A DNA stretch of 64,000 nucleotides from Harmothoe impar (Eukaryota; Annelida; Polychaeta; Phyllodocida; Polynoidae), in NCBI GenBank assembly GCA_947462335.1, contig OX381710.1:29937004-30001003 (forward strand), read 5' to 3'. The notes under the pieces were generated by a model. It searched no databases and was not told the origin of the DNA. It saw nothing but the letters and a program-made list of their open reading frames with translations. Below, in pieces: positions 31,991 to 46,077 of the stretch. The position numbers were made by a program, and so were the translations under genes. Position 1 is the first letter of the stretch; each line of letters opens with the position of its first letter.

Positions 31991-34900
31991 GCATGGGAAT
32001 ATTATTATAGCGGTATACCCTGTTAGGACAGCAAGTTAGATTACGCGGTAAAACTAAAAGTGTGTTCTGCTGCCATATACCTGGCAAAAGAACTGGGAAA
32101 CACAGTCATGATGGTTTCCAATATGTTTGTAGGGGAACAAGGTGATTAATAAGATGTGTCTGGTAGCTGTGTCAATGTATGTGTGTGAGGCCAGACATGT
32201 GGCCCTCATACTCCCGGCTTATGCCACTTTACGACACCTCCCCGGTTACACCCACGCCAGAGCTGCAGCATACTAGTTGCACGCAGACAAATGTCACGCT
32301 AATAATAAGGCTTTGCCTGGCCGTCAGCTGTCAAGTTTCCCTGTCTTTATAGTTCCTGCCTATATTCATACGTGAACATGTAAACCCACCTTGACATGCT
32401 TTTAAGTCCCCTCACAGGGCCTCACAGAGGGCACAACAACACTTGTGCTGTATGTCTAGGATGTAGTCACGCCCAAGCTGTCAGGGTCACCGTTATCAGG
32501 TTATGCTGTGTTCCTGGATCTGTTTCATGCTGTTTAATTAATTGCAGCATTGTGTGACCTGTATCTTTCTGTCAGCATGTTGTCAATGAGCTAGTCCACA
32601 GACTAGTTCATCCACATGCATCTGCAATATCAATACAAGCACAGGTATGAGGCTGTAATGAGCAGGATAATACATGTAATATAGTATTTAGATAATAGGA
32701 ATAATTTCTTATAGTTTCTTGTAGATACAAGCTCTTCATGGAAAACGATTCCTATCACTAGTATAGAATTCAATCGGCTATCCTCTGCATAAAAATCAGT
32801 TTTAGTAGGAAAGTGTCAATCTGATGCTCTAGTTTAACATATGGATTGGTGAATTGGGCACTGCTGTGTGGAGATGGATAAGAAGTGTGGGCACTACTGA
32901 TGGCCGACATCAGCTGGCTGTAGATCTGACAGCAGCAGGAGGTCAGGTAAAGGAGGTCAGCAATGGGAGGACAGCCTTAGGAGAAGGGATGTGGGGAGGG
33001 GTAGGCGTGGGCGGTAGATATGTGCAGCTGGGGAGGAAACATGTAAGAGAAGGGTGGTTAGTCACGTGTCTACTGGAAAATGGGTACGCCGTAATGCTTT
33101 ATAGGCCGGAGGGCACAAGTCTGGGACATATTGGGAGGCATGCTTCCTGAAGTAATTGACGGCGGCCACGTTGCACAGGGTGCACGTGGCGAGCTTTGGC
33201 CGAGCTGGTTCAGTTATCTTAGATAAGGGGACATTACTTAATGGCATGGAACCTAATAGTAAAATAAGCTCATTTAGATTGCAGTCTCACTTATTCATAG
33301 GTTACACAAAATACGGTGATAGTCACATGTATACACATCTACCCCTAGGACATCTACCCCGATCTACCCGGGCCCCTATGACATCAACCCACTTGGAAAT
33401 TTACTTCCCTGCATTTATAAAAGAACAGCGTCAAAAGAGAGTCTAGGCTTGCTTCCAAAATGACTCTCTTTTCTTACTCTCTTTCTGACTCCCTTAAAGG
33501 GGAGTCAGGTGACTTCCCTGAGTGCTGTGGTCGACAAGGGTCTGGCCCCACAAATAGAATAAGATTAACCAGTGCCAAGGACCAATAAGAAGCCTCGCCT
33601 CATGTGCTGAAGGCAGATTGTGGGAGATCAGAATTTTGAAAATGTTAACAGCTGACATCAACGGTTTTCGATGTTGACAGAAACAGCAACGATTTTCGAT
33701 GTCTGAAAGAAAAAAGAATTTTCACTTCTGTGAAATTGGATTTAAAAATAAGTACATTATTATATTTAAATATCAAGAATACAATAATCGACACCATTGC
33801 AATCATTGTTCCAACCATGGCCCATTATGGACACTGCATACACTGTTACAACATGCAAAATACTCATTCTTGGAAATCAGGAAAATTCTTGTTGGAATTG
33901 TTATATCAATCTTATAATGGGCTATATCTGGCTTGTCCACTGGTCCAGTACTAGCCCATTCTTGTAAAGTGCATTGTTGGCCATTATTATTCTGATTTTG
34001 TGTCAACATCAGATGTAACTACATCGGCCAAGGGTTGGGTATGCGACCTCCTGGAGGGGGATTGATTGTTGTCTCACGAGTTTTCGACAGGGGACTCCTG
34101 CTTTGCAATTAAATTGGGTTACAAATATGATCGCCGGTGTGCATTACAAGCAGGAAGGTCAGAGGGATTTCATGGATCAGATACAAGAGCCAAAATTTCC
34201 ATTTTCAACATGAAAACACCGATGATAATGTGTCGATGGTAGTATAAAGACACCCTTTTGGTGGTTAAGTCCTAATTGATGGTACATGTGTATAGATAAC
34301 AATAACAGTTTGTATTTCCTTTCTAACCATTCGTCGGCTGAGTAGAGTGCAAAGAGTAAAGTTTTTTTTTCTAAACTGATGATTCTTGACAACTATATGT
34401 TTGCACAATATTATACGATTATACTTATATGACCAGCAACAGCTCTTTCAACATGTGAACTCTCTTCCCTTGTCCCCACCTTCCCTCCTTTAGGGAGGCA
34501 ACAAGAGTCAAATACACTACACATTGTAAATTCATAATGAACTTTCAGTAATGGACAGAACAAATGCCAAGGGGCTTCAGCATGAGCAATGTGAACAAGT
34601 TATCTGAAACATGAAACGTGTATGCAGGCCCACAGTCACTCTGGATTGTCCAATCCTCACTGGCACCAACCGACCTCTAAGGGACCATCCATTCATTATA
34701 TACACATGCATAGTTTATGATGACGCGAAGCAAAATGTTTGCAATGATATTGAAGTATAGCTTGTGCAGACAGGGGGCTTTGAAGATGCAGGAGTCCAAA
34801 ATCCAGATCTACGAGCGTTGTATACACTGACAGAAAAACTTGTCTGCAGACTCTGTGACAAAGACGCAGGTTCTCCTAGCTGGGGTTGTCAGATAGAAGA

Positions 34901-35133
34901 CCCACTTGGCATTTGCCTGCCCAAAACCTGATGTTTGTCAGTTCTAGGCTCAACATTGCCCCAGCCCTAGAATTTCCAAAGGGTAAATATGATGTTTGAA
35001 TGCAGACTCGGCAAACAGACTCGCCAGGGCTATATTCATACATCATACTGATAAGTATGCAATCATTAGAGGGTTATCCAGGATTGCAAATTTGACATAC
35101 CCTAGACTTGTCACTTGGAGTGGGCCACTGCCT
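31991..35133. other. Host DNA, no gene seen
   Basis: Non-coding sequence without recognisable repeats of note. Small frames (for example 32854-33150) are Gly/Val-rich and lack domain signals. Confidence 0.45.
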
Positions 35134-35640
35134 GGGGCTCGATTCATAAGTTTCTACGACACAGAGGGTCATTTTACTGCTACGACCATTGCTGATCGTC
35201 CAGGGGCCATTTTATGGTATTCTTACGACACCCCTTGAACAGATGTAATGGTGGAGAATAATAACCACACATACGACCAGCTTATCTCATACGACCAGCT
35301 TATCTCAAGAAAATCGTAGAATGCTGTCGTACAAAAAAAGGGGTGCATTTCAAAAGAAAATCGTAGCAAATTTCCCATCTGCCCTATTGTACAGCATACA
35401 TGTATATATGGTGGTTGTAAGGAGGAAAATGCCCATTGCACAACAGATGGCTGAGACAGCCTCTAAAGTCATTTTCTAATCTCATTGTGAAATGATATCA
35501 AAATATTTGTACTACAGCCTTGTATGATGCCTTGACTACTACCTGTAAAAAAATACGATTTTGCCTCTATTCCCTACAAACATGTTTTTTGGTGGTCGTA
35601 GACTTTCTGAGCTGTCGTACATTGTTATGAATCGAGACCC
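35134..35640. mobile_element. MITE of about 507 bp with 16-bp TIR
   Basis: Ends GGGGCTCGATTCATAA and TTATGAATCGAGACCC are inverted repeats with one mismatch. TACGAC/GTCGTA words are scattered inside in both orientations. No clear target duplication is visible. Confidence 0.75.
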
Positions 35641-38600
35641 TGGGCTAACATCGTCAGTCAGATGAGCCTAATGTCGTCTTGTGGGATGGTAACCTGGTAG
35701 GTCCTCAAATGGACAACCATCAACTTGTTTATTTTATGACAATCACTGAGAATACCCTAAAGTCTTCTTATAAGACAACTATTTGACAACTTTTTATAAT
35801 TTGATTTTATCAGTGTAAAACTAAAAGGCCCATTTCTGTATGAACAATGGAAGTTTCTACAGTACATTGCAAATAACTTTCTTCTGCACGTGCTGACTTA
35901 CGTGTGTCATGCCAGATAGTGGACGGATTTTAGAATCATTGCCATTTTCATCACGTGTATGCATTTTTCCTAGTTTGTGTGTACCATCTGCCGTGTCGCT
36001 GAAATCTGTTACCATCCGTGTCCCACCATTCTGCAGACTACAACGAGTTGTACCTAAACAAGTCCATCTGAGCTGCTCAGACTATCCCTCTCCATCTTCT
36101 CCGCCCCTCACACACACCCTCCCTTCCCCATGGGATGTCCGACGGATGCTATGTAGCGTATCATGGGGACAAATGAGGATGGGGATAGAGGACTGTGTTT
36201 AACGAGAGACGTGCATCACAGCCGGCCCAAGTGGCTGACTGCAAACACACGCTACCCATCTCCTGCATCACCGAGCGCCGACAGGGTACCCCACCACAAA
36301 GTCGGGATAACACTGGTTAAGACACTGTCTAGGCCTTTAACGGCTACACAGTGCTTTGATGTATTATGTGCTAAATGATGTATCAATGCAGCCCTGACAC
36401 TTCTGCAGATAAACATCATGTCGACCATACGCATGCAGTTGATACACAGGTTGGGATTGTACATGAATGAGTAGACTCGCAATGGATTCAGTCATGAATC
36501 ATGACATCATAAAGCCCAAGGCATACCACATGTAAAAGTAGTTTGCGGTCCTTAAAGGGTTAAAGGAGTTGTTAACGCTAGCTAACGCTGCGTGCAGCGC
36601 GTCATGTTGTCAGCTAATCACAGGCCCCAACTCACAGACCTCATTCTGGGCACCCACCTAGTTCTTGACCTTGTTCTTCAGGCCCCATTTCTTGACCTCC
36701 ATTCATGTTTTCACATCCTGTCCTTCTTCTTTTCGCCATGCCATTTTCATAATACCCAGTATATGTTGAAACATTTTTACATCATGTATCAAAACACTGT
36801 TCTTGATACAGTTTGTGATTTTCTCTTTTGCATTATACTTTGATTTTTTTTTACTGTTTCTTCAATAGGTGATTTATTGCTAAGTTTTGTTGCTAAAGTA
36901 ATCCACAGTTTCGTCATGTAAGGAAGATCTAGAGGAGAGGGAGGACATCATAGAAAAGCCATGTATTATTTCGCCTGGATGTCATTATGCTAGGGATAAA
37001 ATAGGTTTAGTTCCTAGGGATCACATATGCTGCAGCCTCCGGTACAGAATAGAATTATTTAAGGGTAATTCCTGTCAAGTCTTCAGCGTACAGGGAGCCA
37101 TTAATGTCTTGCCAAAGGACATATTAAATGTATATTAGTTTCACCATCGGTTATACAGTACTAACACAAAAGGTCAGGAAGTCCAATGCCCCAAAGACAG
37201 ATATCCCTCCCCCTGTGTACTCCCTAATAGACTGCCAAAAAGGATTAACCAATTCCTGATTTAAACATTAAAGGGACCGTGGTGATGGAGAAGGGTCCTC
37301 TATGGACAAGCCGGATGATGAATTCCATTAAGTCTGTTTGGTCTTTTTTCCCACTGGAGGTGGAGGGCGGAGAAAGGCGGTGTGGCCGACAATGAGCTGC
37401 TCACACACAATACCACCTCCCAGTGGTGACGGGGCCGAGCTACTCGGCCTCACCTCTGACCTCCGTTATGAGTCATAACCAGTCCCAAGGAGCTGCTCAT
37501 CGTTAGGCAGGCTTTAATCAGGACGACTCCACTTTGTGCGAACCTCGTCCAAGATGTACTCAAGGGGGGAGAGGGGGTTGGGGCGGGCCAGGATGGGTAA
37601 AATTCCACGGCTTGGGACTTAGCGACGGCTGAGCGCAAGACAAAGTCATTTCTGTGGGCGATATTGTTCCGTTGGCCCTCGGCGTCCGACGCCGCCAAAC
37701 AATTTCGAAATAGGCCGCCGGGGAGGGAATCAGTCGATTTGTTGTGGACTGACCGAGAACTCACCTTGGCTGAGGGATTTTCCTCGGCAAGCAAAGGGGG
37801 CAACAAAAGGCATCATTTGCTGGTTTGGGACGTGCTTTATTCCCAGACTAGAAGGCTGAGAAGGGTGCGTTGAGCACACACCGTCCAAGCACGCGACAAT
37901 ACAACGACAAAGGAGGAAAATGGATCTTTGGAGGGGGAGGGGGATTGGGTTTGGGGTATGTTCTCTCCTTCTTGCTCCTTTTGGATCGTACTCTGCGCAT
38001 GTGTGAGACCATCATGTGACATTGTTACTGTACAGTAATTCTCTTTCAGGGTCATCCCCCAAAAGGGCATTGACCTGACCTTGGTCCCAGCTTTGGTGAC
38101 CTCCAGGCTAGAACCCTGTCATGTAGTGGACCAGAGAGAATAGGAACCCCCATCCCCCCAACACACGCCATAAATACAGAACATGGTCCAGGCCTAATCC
38201 TTTCCTCACTCTCCTCCTCCTCTCTTGGCTTCTAGAACCCCCGCCCCCCTTCCCCCCATTCCAATCCCCTTCCATAAGTTATAACCGGTTAACACTATCC
38301 ACTGTTCACTAATGTCTCTAACCACCCAAGGGTCAACATCTGTATTGGATTACCAGCAAAGTGCAGCCAGCTGACACTGTTAGTAGGGGCCATCCTCAAT
38401 GCGGAAATCTCCCCATATAGATGATTATTTTGAGAAAACTTTATTCATTTTACCAATACCATAATTGAATGTTTAAAAAGTGTAAGAATCGGACTGCTGA
38501 TGTGTGTCAGCAGATTGATTTACTGAGATGTGTATCACTCCTCGTACACAAAGTACATCCAGTTGACACTTTTGGTATTAGCACGAGGAAAACAAGTGTC

Positions 38601-41600
38601 TTCGTCGCATTCCAATAACAGGAGACATCAGAGGTATAGATTTCATCCCAGCCCCAATCCTAGATGCAAAGATTAACCCACATACCGTAATAGCCCGTTT
38701 AAGCTCAGAGCTCTCTAAATGCTCTCTAAATGTCAACGCAGGTTTAGCATCAGGACTGATCTGAAACCCAAAGCTCCTATAAGAGACCTGATATATAAGC
38801 TCAGGTCTCTGTAGAACGGCGGAAAGTAACAGTATCTGCTAACACGTAGTTGAGATTAAAGTTAAAAAGAGCAAGTGCGTTTAAACGGGCGATTATGGTA
38901 TAGTGGCTACAGGTGGAATATCAGTATTTCAGTTTTCCTTCCTCATCGTCAGGTGTGAATGTCAAAGATTCAGAGGTGTAAAATGCAGCTTGTTTTACGC
39001 TACATGATGCAGGACGACTAACCAGATCCCACTGCTGACTGCATCCCACCCTTTCCTCATCCATCACTCACCATTCGTATTCATGCAAAACTAGGGGACA
39101 TCTCTATGTACGGTTGTCCTTCCATGCCATGATCGTTGTGCGCTGCATACAACACCTGAAGTGTATTTTTTAAAATTCAGTTCTGAACAGTGGTTTATAT
39201 CATATACCTCCCCCAAATGTTAAGTGTGAACAACATTTTTGGTCAATTGTCCTACTCGGGATCCCTCTGAATAAGCAGTCCGTCATTGAGCTGTTGTCTA
39301 TTATATTATAACACGTAGTCCACACCGGCTCACCCTTGCTTTGCGGACATCCTGTCATTGCATATAATGATGCCACCACTTTCAGATTTCTTTGCACAAT
39401 AACGGGAAGACGATAATGTCATAGTAATTAGATAAACAAGTCAATGCATATTCAACAACATAGATATAATTCTACTAACCATGGGCATGATTCTACTCAT
39501 CAGTGGCTATAGACTATCACACTTCTTATTCCTAGTCCCTGCGGCTTTTCTATGACCTCTTTGTCTCTCCATCGTTACAAATACACGGGTCAATCACCAC
39601 ATCCAATGCTCCCATATACATTCTACCCATGTCCTATCACTACCCCTCTCCCAACGTGCTCCCTTGCCGCCACCACGCCCCCATCTCATTGGTTCTCACG
39701 GCAGCAGGGCATGGGTCTCCCGACATTGTTGTTGGCCCATCGGCGTCGCGCTTCCAAATTGACCCAACTACCCGGGTCTGGCCCGGCGGCTAAACGTGCA
39801 GGCCACTGCTAAATTGAACAAAATTGCCGGCCGAATTGAAACCGGTGAACTTGGCGGCGAAGCTGACGCAGAGAAATATCAAATTTTCACCGCTGAGTAC
39901 GACCAGGGAAATTAGAGTGGCGGCCGCGACGGCGACGACTGAGTAAGCAAGGGTGTGTCGGTGTGGAATGACTGATGATAAGAGAGTGGACGGGGCCTGC
40001 CTTCGTGTCAGGGGAGCAGCGGAGAGGACAGCGGTGGGAGGGGGGGGGGTCACAAGAAGAGAGACAGGAGGAGGGGGTGCGGCGGGTGTATTTGATTGGA
40101 CAGCAATGGGTATAGCCTGCAGCAGCCTAGGGTTGTGGTCAGCCTATGGAAGTCAATCTACCGTATACTGGCCAATACAGGTGTAGATAGTTTTGTATAT
40201 TGGTGAAGAAAGAGGAGGGTATTTGGTGGATGATGGTAAGATGGATGACTGTTTGACAGGTGCCACCAGCATTCTGTAGCGGAGTCTGCGGACATATCAC
40301 ACTCTACTTATCATAAGGTTGTCATTTGAGAAGACCCTAGACTTCCACCAAGTGACTGTCATGAAATAAACAATGAAACAACATTTGTCTCAGTGCTAAG
40401 TGATCATCCCACAGGACAATACTGCAAGTTCTGAAAGACGGCCCAAGGCTAGTCTTACTGGGGTTGTTCTTTTAGAACTTAAAAGGCAGCTGGTAGGAGT
40501 GACACAGTTAACTGCAGCATCTATGGTGTAATGCGTATATCAGTGTGTCATACCAATGTATGCCGGATGCCACTGCTCAGACCACATTATTAGACACAAA
40601 AAGAGGCACCATATTGTTACAGAATATCCCAACCCTTTAATATACAGATACTCGGAAAGCAACGTACCATGGTTAATACTTTGATGTGTACTCAAATCCC
40701 CCTGTACCTCATAAGAGGATTACCGGTAATGCTAAAAAGGTATGTACTACCCCGCGTGATGCATCTTCTGTGGTCACCCAAGCTTCAGGTCTTCAACTGG
40801 GTAGATATTGTCTTTGTTTTAGGGCACCATGTATGTGATGTATATGGTTCAGAGCCGTTTCTTCAAAGAAAGACAGAGTGACGAGTGAATTAGGGTGGAA
40901 TAAGGAGCATATTAAAACCACGCCCTTTGGCACGCGTACAAAGGTCTCCTATCGCAGGTACATCAGGTGCTGCAAACCTGAACCTTTATCATCATAGGTG
41001 TGCATTACTATGGGTTAAAGCGTGCACAAAATGGAACACTCGATGTCAATACCTCTATTGAAGACCTGAATGCTCAAGCTCATTGCACAATAAAGAAAGA
41101 GGGATAATGGTAATAGGACTGATAAATATGAAGCAGATTTCCCCACATTAGGGAGGATCCTCGTTTAGCCAACTCTTTGGCTATTTGACACTCTCTGAGG
41201 CACACCTTGATTCGTTAAAAATGAACGTGTAGATTACTTTCTAATGTAAAACAAATGACCAAGCATACTTTTATAACGGTATTTAATTCAATAAGTACAG
41301 GTATAGTTGAGCTAGGAAATCGTAGCCCTTCATAAATATAATGGGAGTGTTGGCTTCATAATGTCTATGAGTAATATGTATGAGTATATGGCACATACTA
41401 TACTTCCCTTAAAGAGAGCAATTTCAATTAAGAGAGCTACAACGATGGAATTCCATACAACCAGGTGACTAGAAAGTGGGTAGGGTATTCTCTTTGTGTC
41501 ACCTATAGACCTTATAGAAAAGGCTGACTTGATAGATGGCAGACAGTAGAACATAGAACATAGGGGTACGCAAGTAAATGGACCCGACGAATAAGATCCT

Positions 41601-41712
41601 TTTGAATATACATCGTCTACAAAGCCTGTACAGCCAAGGAACCTATGGCCTTTCTGATGCGGGTTCATCGGCTCGGTGCGTACAACAGGGTGTTACTTAA
41701 AACTATCCTCAG
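35641..41712. other. Host DNA, no gene seen
   Basis: Non-coding sequence with GC-richer patches at about 36060-36300, 37330-37900 and 39640-40080. GAGCTGCTC occurs at 36070, 37394 and 37490. The patches could be regulatory or contain distant exons; I see no splice-bounded frame with domain content. Confidence 0.45.
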
Positions 41713-42135
41713 ATCGTGTGCCCGGGGGGGCCACTCCCTATATTTTCTATAGTCACTATGTGTGAACATCACTTCTAATCTGGTACCCTTATCAAGGGGC
41801 GACATTTTCAAAAATCATACCCTTCTCAAGGGAAAATTAACAAGTAAACAGACCTAAATCACTGATGCCCTGAAAAATATACCCTTCTTATGGGTGACCC
41901 TTTAAAAAAAATCCCCTTCTCAATGTGACCAAGAAATAATATACGAAAATAAACTAAAGATACCCTTTAAAGCTCTGAAAATGTAACCCTTTCTCCCGAA
42001 ATTTGCTTGAAAAGCACCCCTTATCAAGGGCCCTCGCGGGCCCGTGCCTAGGACCCAAAAATGTACCCTTTCCCTTAGAATCGTGTTCACACATGGTATC
42101 CAAATCTGAGGGAGTGGCCCCCCCGGGATCGTGTG
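41713..42135. mobile_element. hAT-like MITE (41721-42127) with 8-bp target duplication
   Basis: Perfect 18-bp inverted ends, CCCGGGGGGGCCACTCCC and its complement, enclose 407 bp that are rich in ACCCTTMTCAAGGG-type words. The octamer ATCGTGTG occurs directly on both sides (41713-41720 and 42128-42135). The 8-bp duplication fits the hAT superfamily, although the terminal CCCGGG differs from the common CAGGG hAT start. It has no coding capacity. Confidence 0.88.
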
Positions 42136-42349
42136 GCCATACAGTCCGTTCTAAAGGCTCCAGTGTCATATGACCTAGCGCTATCAGGACTCGGAAAATG
42201 ATTATAGCCAAGTCTTCTATCATATAACACCTCTTAATCAGACAGGCAAGGTAAGAGGATATGGGCGCCTGGGGACATCGTCAACTTACTGCCCTCCTCT
42301 CCAGGGCTCCGCTCTGTGGGGTCTTTTTCCCCACAAACAGCCTTTATCC

Positions 42350-42760
42350 CTCAAAGTCAGGTAGTACCACTTTGTGAGATAAAGGCACCCACTGGTTTTT
42401 ATCCCAGAAATATGGCGTTAATGTAGTCTTTATCCCACAAAGCCAATGTTGCAGGCTTTATCCCACATGCCTATATAGAGTGAATATATGCCCGTAAAGT
42501 GACCAGTCTTTATTCCACAAACCCTATAAATAGCGGTCATAGGCTCATACAGTGACCAATCTTTATCCCCAAAAGCATATATATTATGGCTATAGGCTCA
42601 TACAGTGACCAGTCTTTATCCCACAAAGCCTACATATTATTATTGTGGCTTTAGACCAACATAGTGATCAGTCTTCATTCCACAAAGCTTATATTATATT
42701 GTGGCTATAGGTCAATACAGTGACCATACTTCACCCCAAAAAGTCTTTATCCCAAAAAGT
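42350..42760. repeat. Tandem array, unit about 52-59 bp
   Basis: At least five units starting GTGACCAGTCTTTATCCCAC or close variants near 42499, 42551, 42605, 42664 and 42720, with GGCTATAGGCTCATACA between them. More diverged units precede them from about 42350. Confidence 0.8.
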
Positions 42761-42774
42761 ACAGCGATGCTAGA

Positions 42775-43620
42775 CTCTGGCTATCGAGAGTCAGGCCAAG
42801 CTGGACTCATATGTGGATGTGAGTCTAGCAATGCTGGACTTTGGCCTCAATGAAAGGCAGGCATAGCTGGAATTTCTTCTCTACAGTAACACGCATTGCT
42901 TATTTGCATTGGAAGATGATCTTTTTAAATATACATATGGCCTCCCAGACAAAAATCCCATACAAAAAATTATGTTTTCCTGAAAAGGGAAAGGGTGTGC
43001 AATCACAGCCCACCTGTCATTTAGGTATGTTGGCCTAGCTTACAACACAAAGATACATGTACCGACATATGTCAGAGGTAATACCCAGAATCTCAATGTA
43101 TATAATTTCCAAATCCACAAAAATGGTGTCTTATACCCTACCATTAATCTCAATACTGTATTGTGTCCCCACCTGGTAGCAAACAAAAAAAGCTCAGGCT
43201 AACTGACCCTCATCCCAATATCAGACATTGCCTGACTGTGGAAAGAAGGTCAGCCTGACTCTGGTATTCATGAACATTTGTCTTGCCTGACTGTCATACA
43301 TGGATCAGGCTGACTCTCAAAAGGGAGTTACTTTAGTGGACTATCAAAGGAGGCTCAGCCTGACTGTTGTGATGGTCCAGCAGACTCTCTTACCTGAGTC
43401 AGGCAGTGCCTGACCCTGGGGGATTCCAGCTGACGCTCACTTTTTTCTCTGTGTAGTCACTGTCTGTGTCTTTAGCCAATATACATCTATAGTTTTTGTA
43501 GGATAACGCTTTGTCACTGTATTAGCCTATAACCAATACATGGTCTTTGGGGGTAATCAACATTTTAGCCCATAGCAACTGTACATGCTTTGTGGTATCT
43601 TTACTGGTCACTGTGTGAGT
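42775..43620. repeat. Decayed foldback region with CAGGCTGACT words
   Basis: Repeated TCAGGCTGACTCT, TGCCTGACTGT and GTCAGGC words occur in both orientations (about 43195-43440). Farther right, CTTTGTGGTATCTTTACTGGTCACTGTGTGAG (its first half near 43590) complements the unit of the array at 42499. The array and this region may therefore be two arms of one large foldback element. Confidence 0.5.
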
Positions 43621-46077
43621 CTTGATACATAGGGGTGAACTTATCAGAGCCTACATTCATACACCATTTTTGATAGAACAGTGCGGCCACCCACCATCAT
43701 TTAATATGACACCCTTGGTCGTCACTAGTGACGAGGTTCCATTCCCCTGGATACATTTACATGATACATTTGTCCATCTCTGTCATAGTGACTGATTTAA
43801 ATTCCTATTGGTAAGATAAGCCTTAAAACCCACACTAGGGGTCCTCGCCTTCCCTCACCAATAGCCACACGAGGAGCAGCGGTCAACCAAGTCCCACTTG
43901 TATCCACTACTGCCCGTCGTAGGCCCCAACGGCTTGTTATCATTAGACCAACCACATAACACATTTACTCCACCTGTGTTCCAGGCTACAGTCCATTATA
44001 CAACTGTCTCACCTTTGGCCACGCCTTCAGCCGTGGCGTATACTTACTTGCTTATTTACTGTGTCGTCCACATCTATTTAAATGCATTTTCTTTGCTGAA
44101 TCTATCTGGGTTTTTTTACTCTACCAAGTTACCAACAGGTCTGCTCTCTAATGTTGACTGGTGCCCCACCTGTATGTCCATACTAGATAGATCTGACAGA
44201 CGGTGCTGTCCCATTATTTCTGACAGAACGCTTCTTTCCTGTTCACGTTTACAGGTTCTTCAGTGCATTGGCTGCACCTTTATCTGCACCTTTATCACAT
44301 CTATCAGTCTCTGTCCCAGCTGGTCGTTGTTGCCCTTCAGTCGCCTTTCCCCATTTACCTTTTTCCAGCATATGTCTACTTCTATACTCTTTTACTACCG
44401 GTAAGGACTTTAAATGTGAGTTTAAGAAGCACTTATATTCCATGACAATTTCCAGCTGAGGTTTTCTTTGAGGTATCCTGGTATTGAAGTTAAAACATAT
44501 CCAGCGATCCTCGATTTCCGTGCAGTGTGTACACTGGACTAATTAATGCATTACCAGACAGAATAAACACACAAAAAGTATAATATGAATAATTATTAAC
44601 CATGCATCGTACACTGGGAGCAATAGTTAACAAAGTGACTGAGAATGAGAGCCCGTTGGGGGATGAGGCAAGGGCTGTCGGAGGTAGCGATGGAGGATTG
44701 CAGTCAGCCTACACTAAGTCCCACCTTACCTAGGCCTGCTCTCTTACAACTTCTGATCCCCACAAAAGCTCTCAGGTCCCACTGATGAAGCCTTGCATTG
44801 TTAAGAGGACACCGGTGGAGATCTGACAGGGAGGGGTCTGTTAGCCCCGCGGAGAAGCTTTGGTTACCCCGCCACTCCTGAATTGAATGATGAGAATTGC
44901 ATTGATGAGGGACTTTACGTCGGGTAGAAAGGGAAACGTATCCACAATGAACGGTTTGGAAATACTAATGGATTGTGTACGATTCAATCATCCCTATGCA
45001 TTAGATGTCACTAACAGGGCTCCATGTTAGAATGTTCATATTTTCATCAGTACTGCCATAGTATTTAGATTGTAGAGAATATCAAATGGCATCATGGAAT
45101 GGGAGGTGACTTCTGTAAAAATTCACTGGAGTTTGAGATGAGTATACTCTATCAAATCTTTCCAAATGGTAGAGAGGCCTCAGGTATATACGGTAAATCA
45201 CCACCAATAGTAGGTACGAGAGTTATTAGCTATGGCTATTATCGAGTGGCTTATTCAATTCTTTAATTCATGGAGTACCAACATTCCATATTATGTCGTG
45301 ACAGATGCTAGGAAGTTCGGTCATACTAAGCAGCCTACTACTTTTTAAAGCAACCAGTCTTTGCGTTTCCACCCTCTCCTCCGAAAGGCTTAACCACAAA
45401 ATTTCTACTCTACGTTGATATATCGATTTCAGACAATATGATTTCATTTGAATACAATTTTGAGACATCGTAAGATCACAAATTGTATTCCATAATAACC
45501 AATATTTATATAGGGCCCGTACCATATGGTGATAAAATAATTTCACATAGGAAGACGATCACTCAACTAGGCAGATTGTAGTACCTGTGCATAAGTCGTC
45601 CTGTGGTCGGCTTTTAAGCATAGTTGGCAAACGAGAACAGACTACCTGCCAACATTTCAATTCCTCTGAGTGCTTTTAATAATGTGCCCCATCAGCCGAG
45701 ATTTCATTTCATCAGGGTGTGATGATCTTCTACCGCGGCAGGTTCTACCCTGGCCACTGCTGACCCAGTTTGGGGAATTTCAATGGCTTTCGGAGAAGCT
45801 CCCTCGGGCTGATGGGAGATTGTCGGAGTAAGTCATTCGCTAAATTGAGCAACTCGCATAGTAGGGAGCAACTCAGCAGTCAATGTATCGATCAGAGAAG
45901 AGTAGAGCTCTACTAATATGACATTCCTAAATCCAGCGTATACATACCTAAGATAAGTAGGGATGTAGTGAGTGCACGCATTAGAATAGCATTGCATGAT
46001 AATCATGGCGCTGAACAGGTGAATATGAGTATAGTTCTTCACAGGCCTCTATCATGTAAGAGGAATTCATAACTACC
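43621..46077. other. Host DNA, no gene seen
   Basis: Non-coding. The longest frame, 43898-44404 on the plus strand (168 residues), is hydrophobic and Ser/Pro-rich, with no motif, splice context or homology I recognise. I leave it uncalled. Confidence 0.45.

Noticed and set aside
43898..44404. 168-residue plus-strand frame in host DNA
   Set aside because: Longest host frame, but no motif, no splice context and composition typical of chance frames; overlapped by frames on both strands.
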